64,000 bases of DNA, taken from assembly GCF_005116665.1 (NCBI RefSeq), contig NZ_SWCJ01000018.1:38791-102790 (forward strand), read 5' to 3'. The position numbers were made by a program, and so were the translations under genes. Below, piece by piece: positions 45,104-54,417 of this stretch; positions within the stretch are counted from its first letter, which is position 1; every line of letters begins with the position of its first letter. The notes beneath the pieces are model-generated. The model saw nothing but the letters and a program-made list of their open reading frames with translations, was not told where the DNA came from and searched no databases. The DNA comes from Ferrimonas aestuarii (GTDB lineage: Bacteria > Pseudomonadota > Gammaproteobacteria > Enterobacterales > Shewanellaceae).

Positions 45104-46294
45104 TCACCGAAAAAGCACGGTTTCTCGGCTAAACCAGCGAGCGCAACACCAAAGCAGCAGCGACGCAAGAATCAGATTTGACGCGAACACATAGGATAGA
45201 TCGCCATAATTGATGGTGCCCTTAAGTAGCTCCTTAATCGCCAGCGACACATTAAACAGGGGGTACCATGCGTTGGTTGCATCCAATTTCGCGCCGGGCA
45301 TCATGGCGATCATCGCCGGAATGATCACCGCTATCTGCAGTGCTCCCATGTAGTTCTGCCCCTCTTTATAACTACTGGCAAAGATACTCACTGCCAACAA
45401 AATGGCAGCGAACACCCCAGCAATGGGCAGCAGCAACAGTAATAACAGCGCAATATCCAGAGGCGAAATCATCGCTGCCAACGTTAAAAACAGCGATAAG
45501 TTAAGCACTGATCCCACCACCAACAGCCAGATAAAGCTACTGGCAAGGGTTAGCAGCGCCAGCAGCATCGATGTTGTGGCAATCACCAAAAACTTCCCCA
45601 CCACCAAAGTGGTTCTTGGCTGAGGCACCATCAGCAGAGTTTCTAAAGTGCCCCGCTCCTTCTCACCGGCACCGATGTCCAGTGCCGGTAGCATGGCTCC
45701 CATCATGCAAAGAAACAGCAGCAAATAAGGTAAAACGCTACCGACCCGGCTTCCCACATGTTGTCGCTGTGCTGCCACGCCCACTTTTTCAACCAGCAGA
45801 GGGTTAAAAATACGCTGCTGCACCTCGGACTCAATGCCATGATGGTTCAGATAAAGAGTGAGCCAATTATCACTGAGTACAGTCAGTTGCTGCTGAATTC
45901 GGGCGAACTGACCGTGATCGTCGGTTTGATCCACATACAGCTGCCAGCGACTTTGGTTTGCCTGAACGGGGTCAAAACTGGGATGAAGATGAAGGGCGAA
46001 ATCCAACCGCCCTTGAGACACCAGCTGCTGAAGGTCGCCGCTTTCCTCTTCGATAAACTCGGTATCCACCAAGGTATTTAGCGCTTTCACCACGTCGGTT
46101 TTCCATGGCTCTGGCCCAGCAACACTAAACTGCAGCACCTCAGCTTGTTTTGCTGACAGCATCTGATATCCCATCAGACCGGTGACCAAAATCAGAGTCG
46201 GCAAAATCACCGTCGGAAACAGCACGATGAAGATCATGGTCTTACGGTCTCTAAGCACCTCTTTTAGCTCTTTGCGCCAAATGTGGCCTATCAC
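45104..46294 (-). CDS. NatB-type ABC-2 permease (second system)
   Basis: A 396-aa inner-membrane permease. It has a first helix (MIFIVLFPTVILPTLILVTG), an extracytoplasmic domain of ~150 residues, about five C-terminal helices and the ABC-2 motif GAGEKERGTLETLLMVPQPR. It resembles the permease at 4774 in layout but is clearly diverged. Its ATG overlaps the ATPase stop by 4 bases. No hydrolase accompanies this copy. Substrate unknown. Confidence 0.85.
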   Translation of the reverse strand: MIGHIWRKELKEVLRDRKTMIFIVLFPTVILPTLILVTGLMGYQMLSAKQAEVLQFSVAGPEPWKTDVVKALNTLVDTEFIEEESGDLQQLVSQGRLDFALHLHPSFDPVQANQSRWQLYVDQTDDHGQFARIQQQLTVLSDNWLTLYLNHHGIESEVQQRIFNPLLVEKVGVAAQRQHVGSRVGSVLPYLLLFLCMMGAMLPALDIGAGEKERGTLETLLMVPQPRTTLVVGKFLVIATTSMLLALLTLASSFIWLLVVGSVLNLSLFLTLAAMISPLDIALLLLLLLPIAGVFAAILLAVSIFASSYKEGQNYMGALQIAVIIPAMIAMMPGAKLDATNAWYPLFNVSLAIKELLKGTINYGDLSYVFASNLILASLLLWCCARWFSRETVLFR

Positions 46295-47088
46295 CCTGCT
46301 ACCTCCGCTTGAGCACGTTTCTGCCTTTCTACGAAAGCCATACGCAGCGCTTCGGTGTCTCTGCTGCCTGCAAACTCCTCCAATGTGCCTTCGAAAACGC
46401 AGTGACCGTACAGAATAATTGCCACGCGATCACAGAGTAAACTGACCTCTTCGAGACGATGAGTCGAGAAAATTACTGGCCGATTCTGCGTTTTTTGACT
46501 ATCTATAAAGTCAAGCACCGCTTGGGCAGACATGATGTCTAGCCCTGTCGTTGGCTCATCGAGTATAACGACGTCGGGCTGATGGATAACCGCCCGAGCG
46601 ATGCTGGCTCTTTGATTCATGCCTAGGGACAACTCCCCCACCTTACGCTGCAAAAACGGCTCAAGCTCCAATTGCTCGGAAAGCTCGCTGATACGTTGAG
46701 CCACCTTCGCTTCAGATAGCCCATACAACACCCCAAAATAGTGCAGATTCTCCTCCACGGTAAAGCGCTGATACAACGAGGTGCTGGCCGAAAGAAACCC
46801 GATCTGATGGCGCATCTGTTCCGGTTGGTGCTGCCAGTCTTGACCGCCAATCTCAATGCGCCCCCGATCTGGGGTTAATACACCTGAGAGCATTCTTAAT
46901 ACCGTCGTTTTTCCGGCGCCGTTGGGGCCAAGCAGCCCTAACACCTCACCAGAGCGAGTCTGAAAACTCACATCACGAACAGAATAGAAGTAGTGGCCGT
47001 CTAAGCGTGGATCCTGCCGTTTGCAGGAAGAGAGGGGTTTGGATTTTGGAACTCGAAATCGCTTCGCTAGATGCTCAACAACAATCAC
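46291..47088 (-). CDS. NatA-type ABC transporter ATP-binding protein (second system)
   Basis: A 265-aa ATPase with GTG start after a GTAGGAG site. Walker A GPNGAGKTT, signature LSLGMNQRASIARAV (LSLGM in place of LSGGQ), Walker B VVILDEPTTGLD and H-loop FSTHRLEE are present. An N-terminal insertion (KPLSSCKRQDPRLDGHYFYS) precedes Walker A, common in NatA-like proteins. Coupled to the permease; a two-gene operon. Confidence 0.88.
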   Translation of the reverse strand: MIVVEHLAKRFRVPKSKPLSSCKRQDPRLDGHYFYSVRDVSFQTRSGEVLGLLGPNGAGKTTVLRMLSGVLTPDRGRIEIGGQDWQHQPEQMRHQIGFLSASTSLYQRFTVEENLHYFGVLYGLSEAKVAQRISELSEQLELEPFLQRKVGELSLGMNQRASIARAVIHQPDVVILDEPTTGLDIMSAQAVLDFIDSQKTQNRPVIFSTHRLEEVSLLCDRVAIILYGHCVFEGTLEEFAGSRDTEALRMAFVERQKRAQAEVAG

Positions 47089-47158
47089 CGTGTCTCCTAC
47101 AACCGGATAACTGACTGAGCTATAAACTATAGACGCTGTTTGGCCTTTAGGTGGCTAA

Positions 47159-47183
47159 AGAGGAGGCTGGGCGCCTCCTCTTC
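47159..47183 (-). terminator. Terminator downstream of the GMC oxidoreductase gene
   Basis: Stem AAGAGGAGGC (47159-47168) and GCCTCCTCTT (47174-47183) with a 5-base loop, immediately after the GMC gene on the minus strand. Confidence 0.7.
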
Positions 47184-47189
47184 CATTGG

Positions 47190-48818
47190 CTAGGCCACTT
47201 GCTCTTGAGTGTCTGCCACTCTGGCGGCCAGAATCATGTCTGCGGCTTTCTCACCTATCACCATGGACGGCGCGTTGGTATTACCGCTAATTAGGGTCGG
47301 CATGATGGATGCGTCCACGACCCTTAGCCCCTCAAGACCATGAACTCGAAGTTCATCATCCACAACCGCCATCTCATCATTGCCCATTTTGCAGGTGCCT
47401 ACCGGATGGTAGATGTTGTTGGCCTTAGCGCGGATAAACTGCTCCAACTCCTGATCGGAAGCCGGTTCCTGCTTTGGAATGATGCTGTAGGAGAGCCGCT
47501 GAGCCAGAGAGGGGGCACTGACGATCTCATCCAACTTACGCAGCCCCGCTTTTAGGGTGTCCATATCTCTTGAATCACTCAACATATTCAGGTCGATAAT
47601 GGGGTCAGCGGTAGGATCTGAAGATGCCAAGCTCACGCTGCCACGGCTATATGGACGAAGCACACAGGTATGAATGCTGGCGCCATAGCTCAGGTTGTAA
47701 CGCAGGCTACGACCATGATCATCCATCGCCGCAGGGACAAAGTGGTATTGAATATCCGGACGCTCTACGTCCTCGCTGCTTCGCACAAAAGCCCCTGACT
47801 CCGCCATGGTTGAGGCTAAGAATCCGCGACGATGAATCACGTAGTTAACGGCGTCTTTAGCCAGATGCCAGATCCCTTTCGGGCGGAACATGGCGATGGC
47901 ACTATTGGTTTTGTCTTTCCAAACCCGAACCACGTCTACGTGCTCTTGCAGATTTTCTCCAACGCCCGGAAGTTCATGGACTTGTTCAATACCGTGCTCA
48001 TCCAGCTTTGCCTTGGGGCCAACCCCTGAAAGCAGCAGCAGCTGAGGAGAACCGAAGGCGCCACCGGAAAGGATAACTTCGGTCTCAGCCGTAGCGCTGT
48101 GCCTCAGACCTTTAATAAGGTACTCAACGCCTACGGCTTTTTTGCCTTCAAACACCACTTTGGCGGTGGTCGCGCCAGTTATCACGGTAAGGTTAGGCCG
48201 ATTCATAACAGGGGTTAAGTACGCGGCTGCGGCGCTATGACGCTGCCCGTCTTTCTGAGTGGTTTGATACCAGCCAATCCCCTCTTGCGCCGCACCATTA
48301 AAGTCTGGATTAAACGGCACCCCCGCTTCGGTACCGGCTTTAATAAAATCTGCAGAAATAGGCTGATTGCTGCGACCGTTAGCCACATTGAGTGGCCCCC
48401 CAACGCCATGATACTCACTGGCGCCCCGCTCTTGGTGCTGGCTGCGCTTAAAATAGGGAAGCAGCTCGTCGAAAGACCAGCCTTTGTTACCCTGTTCAGC
48501 CCAAAGATCATAGTCTTGACGCTGCCCACGGATATACAACATGCCGTTGATGGCGCTGCTGCCCCCTAAGGCTTTGCCTCTTGGACAGAAGATGGCGCGA
48601 TTGTTTAAGGTTCTTTGATTCAGCGCGTTGTAGCACCAATTGAAGGTGCCAAAAATGAGCGAAATAATCAGCCCCGCTGGCGTTTTAATAATGGGGGAAT
48701 CGCCGGAGCCTCCAGCTTCCAACAGTAATACGTTCACCTCAGGATCTTGCGAAAGACGATTGGCTAACGCACAACCGGATGACCCCGCTCCAACGATGAT
48801 GTAATCAAAGGTTTTCAT
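47190..48818 (-). CDS. GMC-family FAD oxidoreductase (choline/alcohol dehydrogenase-like)
   Basis: A 542-aa flavoenzyme. The ATG at 48818 follows GAGAGG by 5 bases. The dinucleotide motif is DYIIVGAGSSGCALANRLSQ, GMC signature 1 is PRGKALGGSSAINGMLYIRG, and signature 2 is GAFGSPQLLLLSGVGP. The C-terminal active-site HPVGTCKMG and NAPSMVIGEKAADMIL follow. Length and sequence fit BetA-type choline dehydrogenases and AlkJ-type alcohol dehydrogenases; no betB, betI or choline transporter adjoins it, so a primary alcohol is as likely a substrate as choline. It is probably membrane-associated and coupled to the quinone pool. Confidence 0.88.
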   Translation of the reverse strand: MKTFDYIIVGAGSSGCALANRLSQDPEVNVLLLEAGGSGDSPIIKTPAGLIISLIFGTFNWCYNALNQRTLNNRAIFCPRGKALGGSSAINGMLYIRGQRQDYDLWAEQGNKGWSFDELLPYFKRSQHQERGASEYHGVGGPLNVANGRSNQPISADFIKAGTEAGVPFNPDFNGAAQEGIGWYQTTQKDGQRHSAAAAYLTPVMNRPNLTVITGATTAKVVFEGKKAVGVEYLIKGLRHSATAETEVILSGGAFGSPQLLLLSGVGPKAKLDEHGIEQVHELPGVGENLQEHVDVVRVWKDKTNSAIAMFRPKGIWHLAKDAVNYVIHRRGFLASTMAESGAFVRSSEDVERPDIQYHFVPAAMDDHGRSLRYNLSYGASIHTCVLRPYSRGSVSLASSDPTADPIIDLNMLSDSRDMDTLKAGLRKLDEIVSAPSLAQRLSYSIIPKQEPASDQELEQFIRAKANNIYHPVGTCKMGNDEMAVVDDELRVHGLEGLRVVDASIMPTLISGNTNAPSMVIGEKAADMILAARVADTQEQVA

Positions 48819-49037
48819 CTGCACCTCTCTCCTTGTTCGGCGTCCGCTGCGTCATTTACGCTCATTGTCTGCAGGACATTAACCAAACATGAATGCCATA
48901 AAAGTTTTACCCTAACGCAATCATAACGACCAAATATGGTAGTAACGCTCTCAATTATGGTCAAAATACGACAAATTTGCTGCATAAAAATACCATCTAG
49001 CGTTCATGCTTGTTGGGAAATCGAAGAGGCGATCAAA

Positions 49038-49058
49038 AAAGGCGCCTTAAGCGCCTTT
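49038..49058 (-). terminator. Terminator after the small membrane-protein gene
   Basis: Stem AAAGGCGC (49038-49045) and GCGCCTTT (49051-49058), loop CTTAA, with a T-run on the minus strand. It lies 27 bases beyond the stop of the gene at 49085. Confidence 0.8.
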
Positions 49059-49084
49059 AACCGAGAACATCAAAAATTGTGACT

Positions 49085-49495
49085 TCACTTGTTGTAGGGT
49101 TTCCCCATGCACAGGCGCACAAAGCCATAGCCTTGGCGGTAGCACGCCCACAACCAGAATACGCCAGCGGGCCACCAGATATCCCAAAACGTCGCTGACG
49201 CCCACGAGATAGGAATCAACGCCATGGACACCAGATTCACCTGAATCAAACTGTTGAAGTGATCTTCAAATACGCTTTGATATGCTTCGGACTTTTTCAA
49301 ATGCGCCCACACACCACCGCCAAACCAGAGTATTGAGCAAAACAACCAAAACCAAGAGTGCACCGTACACATGATGGCAATCAGCAGTGGCATTACCACC
49401 AAAAGGTAGCTTATCTGGGCATCGAGTCTCGCCATCTCATCCCGCTGGGGAAATGGCAGCAATGTATCGTCATTATCGAAGGGTTCAATTGACAT
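49085..49495 (-). CDS. Small multi-pass membrane protein
   Basis: A 136-aa protein with an excellent ribosome site (AAGGAGG) before ATG 49495. Four hydrophobic segments: ISYLLVVMPLLIAIMCTV, WLFCSILWFGGGVW, LIQVNLVSMALIPISWA and FWDIWWPAGVFWLW. The layout resembles DUF4870-type proteins of unknown function, but this is not firm. Single gene with its own terminator. Confidence 0.65.
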   Translation of the reverse strand: MSIEPFDNDDTLLPFPQRDEMARLDAQISYLLVVMPLLIAIMCTVHSWFWLFCSILWFGGGVWAHLKKSEAYQSVFEDHFNSLIQVNLVSMALIPISWASATFWDIWWPAGVFWLWACYRQGYGFVRLCMGKPYNK

Positions 49496-49646
49496 GCTAC
49501 CTCCTTGTAGCTTGCGCGTCCCTTTGTATCATTGCTCAACGTTAGCTATATCTTCTTTCTAATTCAAACACTTCCAAATGAATGGGCCTCACTTAAGAGA
49601 TCGCTTACAGACACATTGGTCACATGTCCATTTCCACCATACGAAA

Positions 49647-50669
49647 TTACATCTGCCGACAACGTCGACGGAACTCTCCAGGGGTTTCCCCTTGCCAACG
49701 CTTAAACGCTTTGCAGAAATTACTCTGGTCTTGAAACCCAAGACTCATGGCAATGTCCACCATGCTCTTCTCCGGCATGCTGAGGTATCGGCAGGCCATG
49801 TCGGTTCTCACCTGCTGCAGCAGTTCACTAAAACGATACCCCTGCTGCTTCAGCTTACGTTGCAGGTGCCTCGGGGTGATCTTTAACTGCTCCGCCACCA
49901 TCTGTTGATGGGGCTCGCCACTGGAGAGCGATTCGCTAATGAGCCTAGTGACCTGATTAACAATGCTCTGTTTTCCTAGCTGCTCGAGCTCATCAAGGGC
50001 AAGGTTTTCACTGGCTTGCGCCAAGGAGGGGTTCCAGTATGGGTTTTGAATGCGCGCTTCGAAGAGATCAAACACAAAACCGTCTTTCTGCGCGCCGTAT
50101 ATGGTATCAAAAGGAAGGTACTTTGCTAATTGAGCCGCCTGCTGTTCCCCTGGATAGTCTCGACGCAATTCGAGACGAACCACGCCTTGCGGCCTAACCA
50201 AACCATTGTTGATCATCGCCAAAACAGGAATAAACGCGCTATTCATCGCTTCATTGGGGAAGTGCTGCTGCTCCTGCTCAATCACCTTAAAACTGAGCCT
50301 TAACTCATTAGGGGCGTAATCGGTTTCGATTACGATGGCATCGCAAAGCAGCGGCGAGATCCGGCACATCCGTTGGCATGCCTCTTCCAAATTACGACTG
50401 GCAAGCGTAGCCGTCGCCAAGGTATCTCCTTGAAGCGGGGAAGCAGACTGCTGCATCTCCAACCCGATAAGCGGATTTCCTGTGAGTTTTGCGGCTTGAA
50501 TCCAGATCCCTGCCACCTGTGAAACTGGCAGACGCGTTCCCGGAACAAAAATCTGATCAACATCGAGGCCCGATTCGAGAAACAATTGCCGCGAATCAAA
50601 CCCTTGCGCATCCAAATAATCCATCAACGGTCTAAACCAAACCGCCAGCACTGTGGCTTGAGATCTCAT
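49647..50669 (-). CDS. AraC-family regulator (arabinose-binding-domain / OruR-like)
   Basis: A 340-aa regulator. The N-terminal ~200-residue ligand domain (PLMDYLDAQGFDSRQLFLES, LPVSQVAGIWIQAAKLTGNP) is of the Arabinose_bd type found in OruR/ArgR-like proteins. The C-terminal double helix-turn-helix (VAEQLKITPRHLQRKLKQQG, then MVDIAMSLGFQDQSNFCKAF) is canonical. ATG 50669 with GAGG is chosen over TTG 50675. Candidate regulator of the GMC dehydrogenase about 0.8 kb away; inference. Confidence 0.85.
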   Translation of the reverse strand: MRSQATVLAVWFRPLMDYLDAQGFDSRQLFLESGLDVDQIFVPGTRLPVSQVAGIWIQAAKLTGNPLIGLEMQQSASPLQGDTLATATLASRNLEEACQRMCRISPLLCDAIVIETDYAPNELRLSFKVIEQEQQHFPNEAMNSAFIPVLAMINNGLVRPQGVVRLELRRDYPGEQQAAQLAKYLPFDTIYGAQKDGFVFDLFEARIQNPYWNPSLAQASENLALDELEQLGKQSIVNQVTRLISESLSSGEPHQQMVAEQLKITPRHLQRKLKQQGYRFSELLQQVRTDMACRYLSMPEKSMVDIAMSLGFQDQSNFCKAFKRWQGETPGEFRRRCRQM

Positions 50670-50976
50670 ACCCAACCTCAGCTGCTCAGCTAACGCAGCT
50701 CTTTACGCCCGGCTCAACCGAGACTTATTCACTATTTTATTATTTGTGCTGCCTGCAAACTAAGACAGAGCAAGCAGCAGCTTGGTTTTAACATGCCGAC
50801 TCACAGCACAATACGCAACCACTTTGGTAGAGCATTAACTTTAAAAACAGTCACTTAGTTGAATTCATTCAGAGGCCAAATGGATAAATCTCATCGAAAT
50901 CAGAACGATAGGAATGAGGTCTTACCAGAGATGTAAGATGCCATATTTAAGAACTACAAAACCATTAAACATCAAA
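50670..50976. promoter_or_regulatory. Intergenic region between two AraC-type genes
   Basis: About 300 bases, AT-rich near 50730-50900, with no supported gene. It must hold the promoter of the regulator at 49647 and the 3' end of the one at 50977. No hairpin terminator or operator was identified. Confidence 0.3.
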
Positions 50977-51993
50977 CTACTGGTTTTGTTCTCGAAACTC
51001 CGCCGGCGTACAGCCAACCCACTTTTTAAAATTTCGGTAAAATACCGATGGCTCGGAGTAACCAAGTTGCTCGGCGATGCCACTGATTGGGTCTTGAGTG
51101 TGAAGCAGCAAACGAATCGCTCGGCCACGGCGAACCTTATCCTTTAACTGCAAGAAGTGATGCCCTTCCCGCTTTAATCGGCGCCCCAATGTCGCCACAC
51201 TGACATTAAAGTATTGCGCCACCGCGTCCTGATTCACCTCTTCAAGCTCAGGCTGTTGCTCTAAAAACTGCTTTACTTGAGCACTGACGGAGTCATCAGA
51301 ACGATACAGCGTCAATAGCTGCTCTGGGCTGTTGGCTAAAAAAGGTGTCAAACTCTCCGGCGTTTGTTTGATGGGCTGCTGCAGATACTGAATCGGGATA
51401 ACCAACTCCGTTTCTGGCGCATTAAACTCCACCGGAGCCTGCAACATATTGGGTATCAAGTGACCAAATTCAGATTCCGGAAACGCAAAGCTCACTCGGC
51501 TAAGCAAAATGGGGGAATCCACCATCCAGGCTGACCAGCGATGAAGAATGACCGCCAGGCTTAAATGAAAAAACGCGTCATCAATGCCCGTTGCCCCACT
51601 CATTCTAAGCTGTAACTTGGCCTCCTCCCCCTGCTCCACCAATCGCCATTGATATTGTTCGGAAAGCAGGGAGAAAAACGCCATGGCTCGAAGCAATACA
51701 CGACGCAGGTTATGGCAATGAATACAGGCATGGCACAGCATCCGAAAACTGCCCACTCGCAAAGGACGAATGGCGTAGCCGGAGGACTCATCGTCAAGCG
51801 CTCGCCAGAGACCTCGAAGCAGTTTCGCATAGCTAGAGCCTGCTAAGCCTTGCCCAGCTTTAAGCTGACCCCAGCTTTGATTGTATGGGCGCAGTAGCTC
51901 ATCCACATCAACCCCAGCGGTTTTGGCTGCTTTTAGTGCTGCCATCACTAGCTCAGGAGCTACCTCAACCTGTTTCTGTTTGCTGCACTCCAT
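50977..51993 (-). CDS. AraC-family transcriptional regulator
   Basis: A 338-aa regulator related to the previous one in layout but diverged. The N-terminal ligand domain includes VDVDELLRPYNQSWGQLKAG and SYAKLLRGLWRALDDESSGY. The C-terminal AraC HTH pair is VAQYFNVSVATLGRRLKREG and ISGIAEQLGYSEPSVFYRNF, with KWVGCTPAEFR. The neighbour on its 5' side is the flagellin methylase gene, co-directional. Regulated genes unknown. Confidence 0.84.
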   Translation of the reverse strand: MECSKQKQVEVAPELVMAALKAAKTAGVDVDELLRPYNQSWGQLKAGQGLAGSSYAKLLRGLWRALDDESSGYAIRPLRVGSFRMLCHACIHCHNLRRVLLRAMAFFSLLSEQYQWRLVEQGEEAKLQLRMSGATGIDDAFFHLSLAVILHRWSAWMVDSPILLSRVSFAFPESEFGHLIPNMLQAPVEFNAPETELVIPIQYLQQPIKQTPESLTPFLANSPEQLLTLYRSDDSVSAQVKQFLEQQPELEEVNQDAVAQYFNVSVATLGRRLKREGHHFLQLKDKVRRGRAIRLLLHTQDPISGIAEQLGYSEPSVFYRNFKKWVGCTPAEFREQNQ

Positions 51994-52081
51994 TTGCTAC
52001 CATTCCTTGGTTTTCAGCCACAAACAACAGCCTACCACAGCAAACTGGGTTGAGGGTACAGCGCCAGTGCCGCCCAGCAGC

Positions 52082-53347
52082 TTAAGTTAACAGTGCAAAG
52101 ATCGCTGCATCAGAGTCACGGGAAGTGTGATTAAAATACTTTTCCAAAGTATCAACAAAGGTACTGCTGTGAAGTCGACGTTTGCTGTATGCAGAAAACA
52201 CCTCCACGACCATGTCATCATCAATTTTCCGCTCTTCAAGCGCTTTCGCACTCAACAACACTTCAACTACCAACATATCCGTCAGCAACACCTTAAAATA
52301 TTGAAATGGCGTTTTCTGATGATGAAGCAAAAACTGATCATGGTAGAGACAGTAGAGCAGATAGTTCAGCAACAGTTGGGGGTGTTGTTCGAAATATCCC
52401 GTTAAGTGCGCCTCTTTGGACTGACTCAACATCGCTTCAAATGCATCGACATACTGTTGATTTTCCATCGTTTTGGAGAATGCATCATAATTATCGATCG
52501 CATGTGCTGGCAACGATAGTTGAGAGAACGCCGCATCGAGAAGGCCGTTGAAGCGCTTATCCGCAGGGGCAACAAAGCCCTGCTCTTTTTCACTTTTTTG
52601 AGACCGTCTTAGATTGTGATGCAGCTGCACCGCAAAGGCCTGCCACTTCACTTCCGTCAGTCTAGGTAAGGACTCATAGGCACCTTCTAGCTTATTGGAT
52701 TGAATCAGCGACACGATCTCTTTAGATGCTTGCTCTACTTTTGCGATATCAGAGACATCATTCCCCATTCGCTTAAATAGCAAACCTATAGCCAGAAGAC
52801 GCTGTGGCAGCGGAATCTGCTCTTGCAGTAAAATGTCAAAACAGAGATCCCGTATTGGCGCCACCCACACCGGCAGTGTATTGGGCGTGACTTTCTGTTT
52901 CGGGCCTGTCTGAGAAGCTACTTTCAATTGCATGGCTTGAGGGTCAAACAGCACCGCGCTAGCCGCTGCAGGGCAAGACAACGATAGGCTTTGCTCAACG
53001 CGCTGGGCAAATGGTTTGTTGACTCTAGGGTAGCTCTGACAGGTTGTCGAAAGCGCGTGATGACCTAATTTACTGTGAATTTGGCACAGCCCCTGCTTAT
53101 CCAGCATGGGACAATTACCGTTATCCAGTAACTTGATTTTTCCATAATGGGCACTCTTCTTATCGCGCTTCAAATATCGTGAGGCCAGAGAAGAGATCGC
53201 CGGAGCGGTGCTGCGCTTAAGAGTTTTAAAACTCTTCTCATCAACGCCAATATCCCAGGAGTGGCAGCAGTTCGACGGACAACGCTCTCCCCAGCATTGA
53301 AACTCAGTCACATACTTAGGCTCAATAATTGGCATTTCAGTGTTCAT
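52082..53347 (-). CDS. fliB: Flagellin lysine-N-methylase FliB
   Basis: A 421-aa protein close in length to Salmonella FliB, which methylates lysines of flagellin. The diagnostic N-terminal Cys clusters are present (FQCWGERCPSNCCHSWDIGV, then GNCPMLDKQGLCQIH and HALSTTCQSYPR), of the CxxxxCC metal-binding kind. The ATG at 53347 with GGAGAG upstream is preferred over 53365. It follows the flagellin genes on the same strand, which independently supports the assignment. A terminator hairpin separates it from flagellin 1, so expression may be by read-through or its own promoter. Confidence 0.85.
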   Translation of the reverse strand: MNTEMPIIEPKYVTEFQCWGERCPSNCCHSWDIGVDEKSFKTLKRSTAPAISSLASRYLKRDKKSAHYGKIKLLDNGNCPMLDKQGLCQIHSKLGHHALSTTCQSYPRVNKPFAQRVEQSLSLSCPAAASAVLFDPQAMQLKVASQTGPKQKVTPNTLPVWVAPIRDLCFDILLQEQIPLPQRLLAIGLLFKRMGNDVSDIAKVEQASKEIVSLIQSNKLEGAYESLPRLTEVKWQAFAVQLHHNLRRSQKSEKEQGFVAPADKRFNGLLDAAFSQLSLPAHAIDNYDAFSKTMENQQYVDAFEAMLSQSKEAHLTGYFEQHPQLLLNYLLYCLYHDQFLLHHQKTPFQYFKVLLTDMLVVEVLLSAKALEERKIDDDMVVEVFSAYSKRRLHSSTFVDTLEKYFNHTSRDSDAAIFALLT

Positions 53348-53398
53348 GTTACTCTCCAAATTCATCAGCCATCGTTAACTCACGCCCATATGACACAA

Positions 53399-53422
53399 AA
53401 GGCCAAGCGAACGCTTGGCCTT
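53399..53422 (-). terminator. Terminator after flagellin 1
   Basis: 11-bp perfect stem AAGGCCAAGCG (53399-53409) and CGCTTGGCCTT (53412-53422), followed on the minus strand by TTTTGTG. Confidence 0.85.
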
Positions 53423-53441
53423 AGTGTTTCAACGTTAGTAA

Positions 53442-54242
53442 TTAGCCCAGCAGGCCCATTACCAAGTTGGTGTTCTGGTTCGCACGAGACAGTACGTTGG
53501 TACCAGATTGAACCAGCAGCTGGTTCTTGGTCATGTTGGCAGTTTCTACAGCGAAATCTGCATCCATGATGCGGCCTTTCGCAGCAGTAGTGTTTTCAGC
53601 AACACTGGCTAGGTTACTTGCAGTGTGCTCAAGGCGGTTGATGTTAGCACCCAGTTGAGAGCGAACGCCGTTAACTGCTTTAGAGAAGGTTTCGATGCCA
53701 TCCAGTACCGCATCTGGGTCACCACCGTCGCCGATGTCACCAGCAGTGTAGGCCAGTGCAGCAGTAGTTACGGTCAGGTCTTCGGTCTTATCCGCACCGA
53801 TTTGGAAGGTTACACCACCTTCCAGAGTGTCAAACAGGTTGTTACCAGCGAACTCGGTCTTGTCCAAAATACGGCCAACTTCCTTAGACAGTTCTTGGTA
53901 TTCCGCATCCAGAGAATCCAAGTCAGCAGCAGAGTTTACGCCGTTAGAAGCCTGAGTAGCCAGTTCCTGCATGCGGTTGGTGATGTCGCTGATCTCTTCC
54001 AGTGCACCATCAGCAGTCTGCAGCATGGAGGTGGCATCGCCAATGTTACGCTGAGCAGTGCTCATGCCGGTGATGTTAGCATTCAAGCGGCTTGCAATCT
54101 GCAGACCAGCAGCATCGTCAGCAGCAGAGTTAATGCGCAGGCCAGTAGACAGGCGCTCCATAGAAGTGTTTAGCAGGCTGTTTGCTTGGCCTACGGCATT
54201 TTGAGATACCAAAGATGCGTAGTTAGTTTGTACTGAAAGCAT
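53442..54242 (-). CDS. fliC: Flagellin (copy 1)
   Basis: Flagellar filament subunit of 266 aa, short for a flagellin because the variable surface domain is reduced to ~80 residues. N-terminal D0/D1 (MERLSTGLRINSAADDAAGL, QRNIGDATSMLQTADGALEE) and C-terminal D1/D0 (RIMDADFAVETANMTKNQLL, then RANQNTNLVMGLLG) are intact. ATG 54242 follows GAGGG. It differs from copy 2 at about 27 positions (roughly 90% identity by eye) and has two more lysines (in FSKAV and AAKGR). Codons look optimised (CTG, GGC, AAC rich), unlike copy 2. Confidence 0.92.
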   Translation of the reverse strand: MLSVQTNYASLVSQNAVGQANSLLNTSMERLSTGLRINSAADDAAGLQIASRLNANITGMSTAQRNIGDATSMLQTADGALEEISDITNRMQELATQASNGVNSAADLDSLDAEYQELSKEVGRILDKTEFAGNNLFDTLEGGVTFQIGADKTEDLTVTTAALAYTAGDIGDGGDPDAVLDGIETFSKAVNGVRSQLGANINRLEHTASNLASVAENTTAAKGRIMDADFAVETANMTKNQLLVQSGTNVLSRANQNTNLVMGLLG

Positions 54243-54376
54243 AGTGTTTTCCCTCAAAAGGATATTTCTGGTTTAGTCACTAACTAATGGCGTCATGCCT
54301 TTTAAAATACTTAAATTATTTTTTGTTTTTTCTCGAACAATTTATCGTAAGTGCAGCCCAAAATGGCAGATTGTAA

Positions 54377-54409
54377 GCCGCTAAGCCCCGAAAACTAAGG
54401 CTTAGCGGC
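54377..54409 (-). terminator. Hairpin after flagellin 2
   Basis: 11-bp stem GCCGCTAAGCC (54377-54387) and GGCTTAGCGGC (54399-54409) beyond the flagellin 2 stop. The T-run is poor (TTACAATC), so read-through into copy 1 is possible. Confidence 0.55.
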
Positions 54410-54417
54410 GTTCTTCA

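Noticed and set aside
54340..54385. Sigma-28 promoter before flagellin 1
   Set aside because: TACGATAA resembles a -10 box but the paired -35 matches only about four of eight positions.
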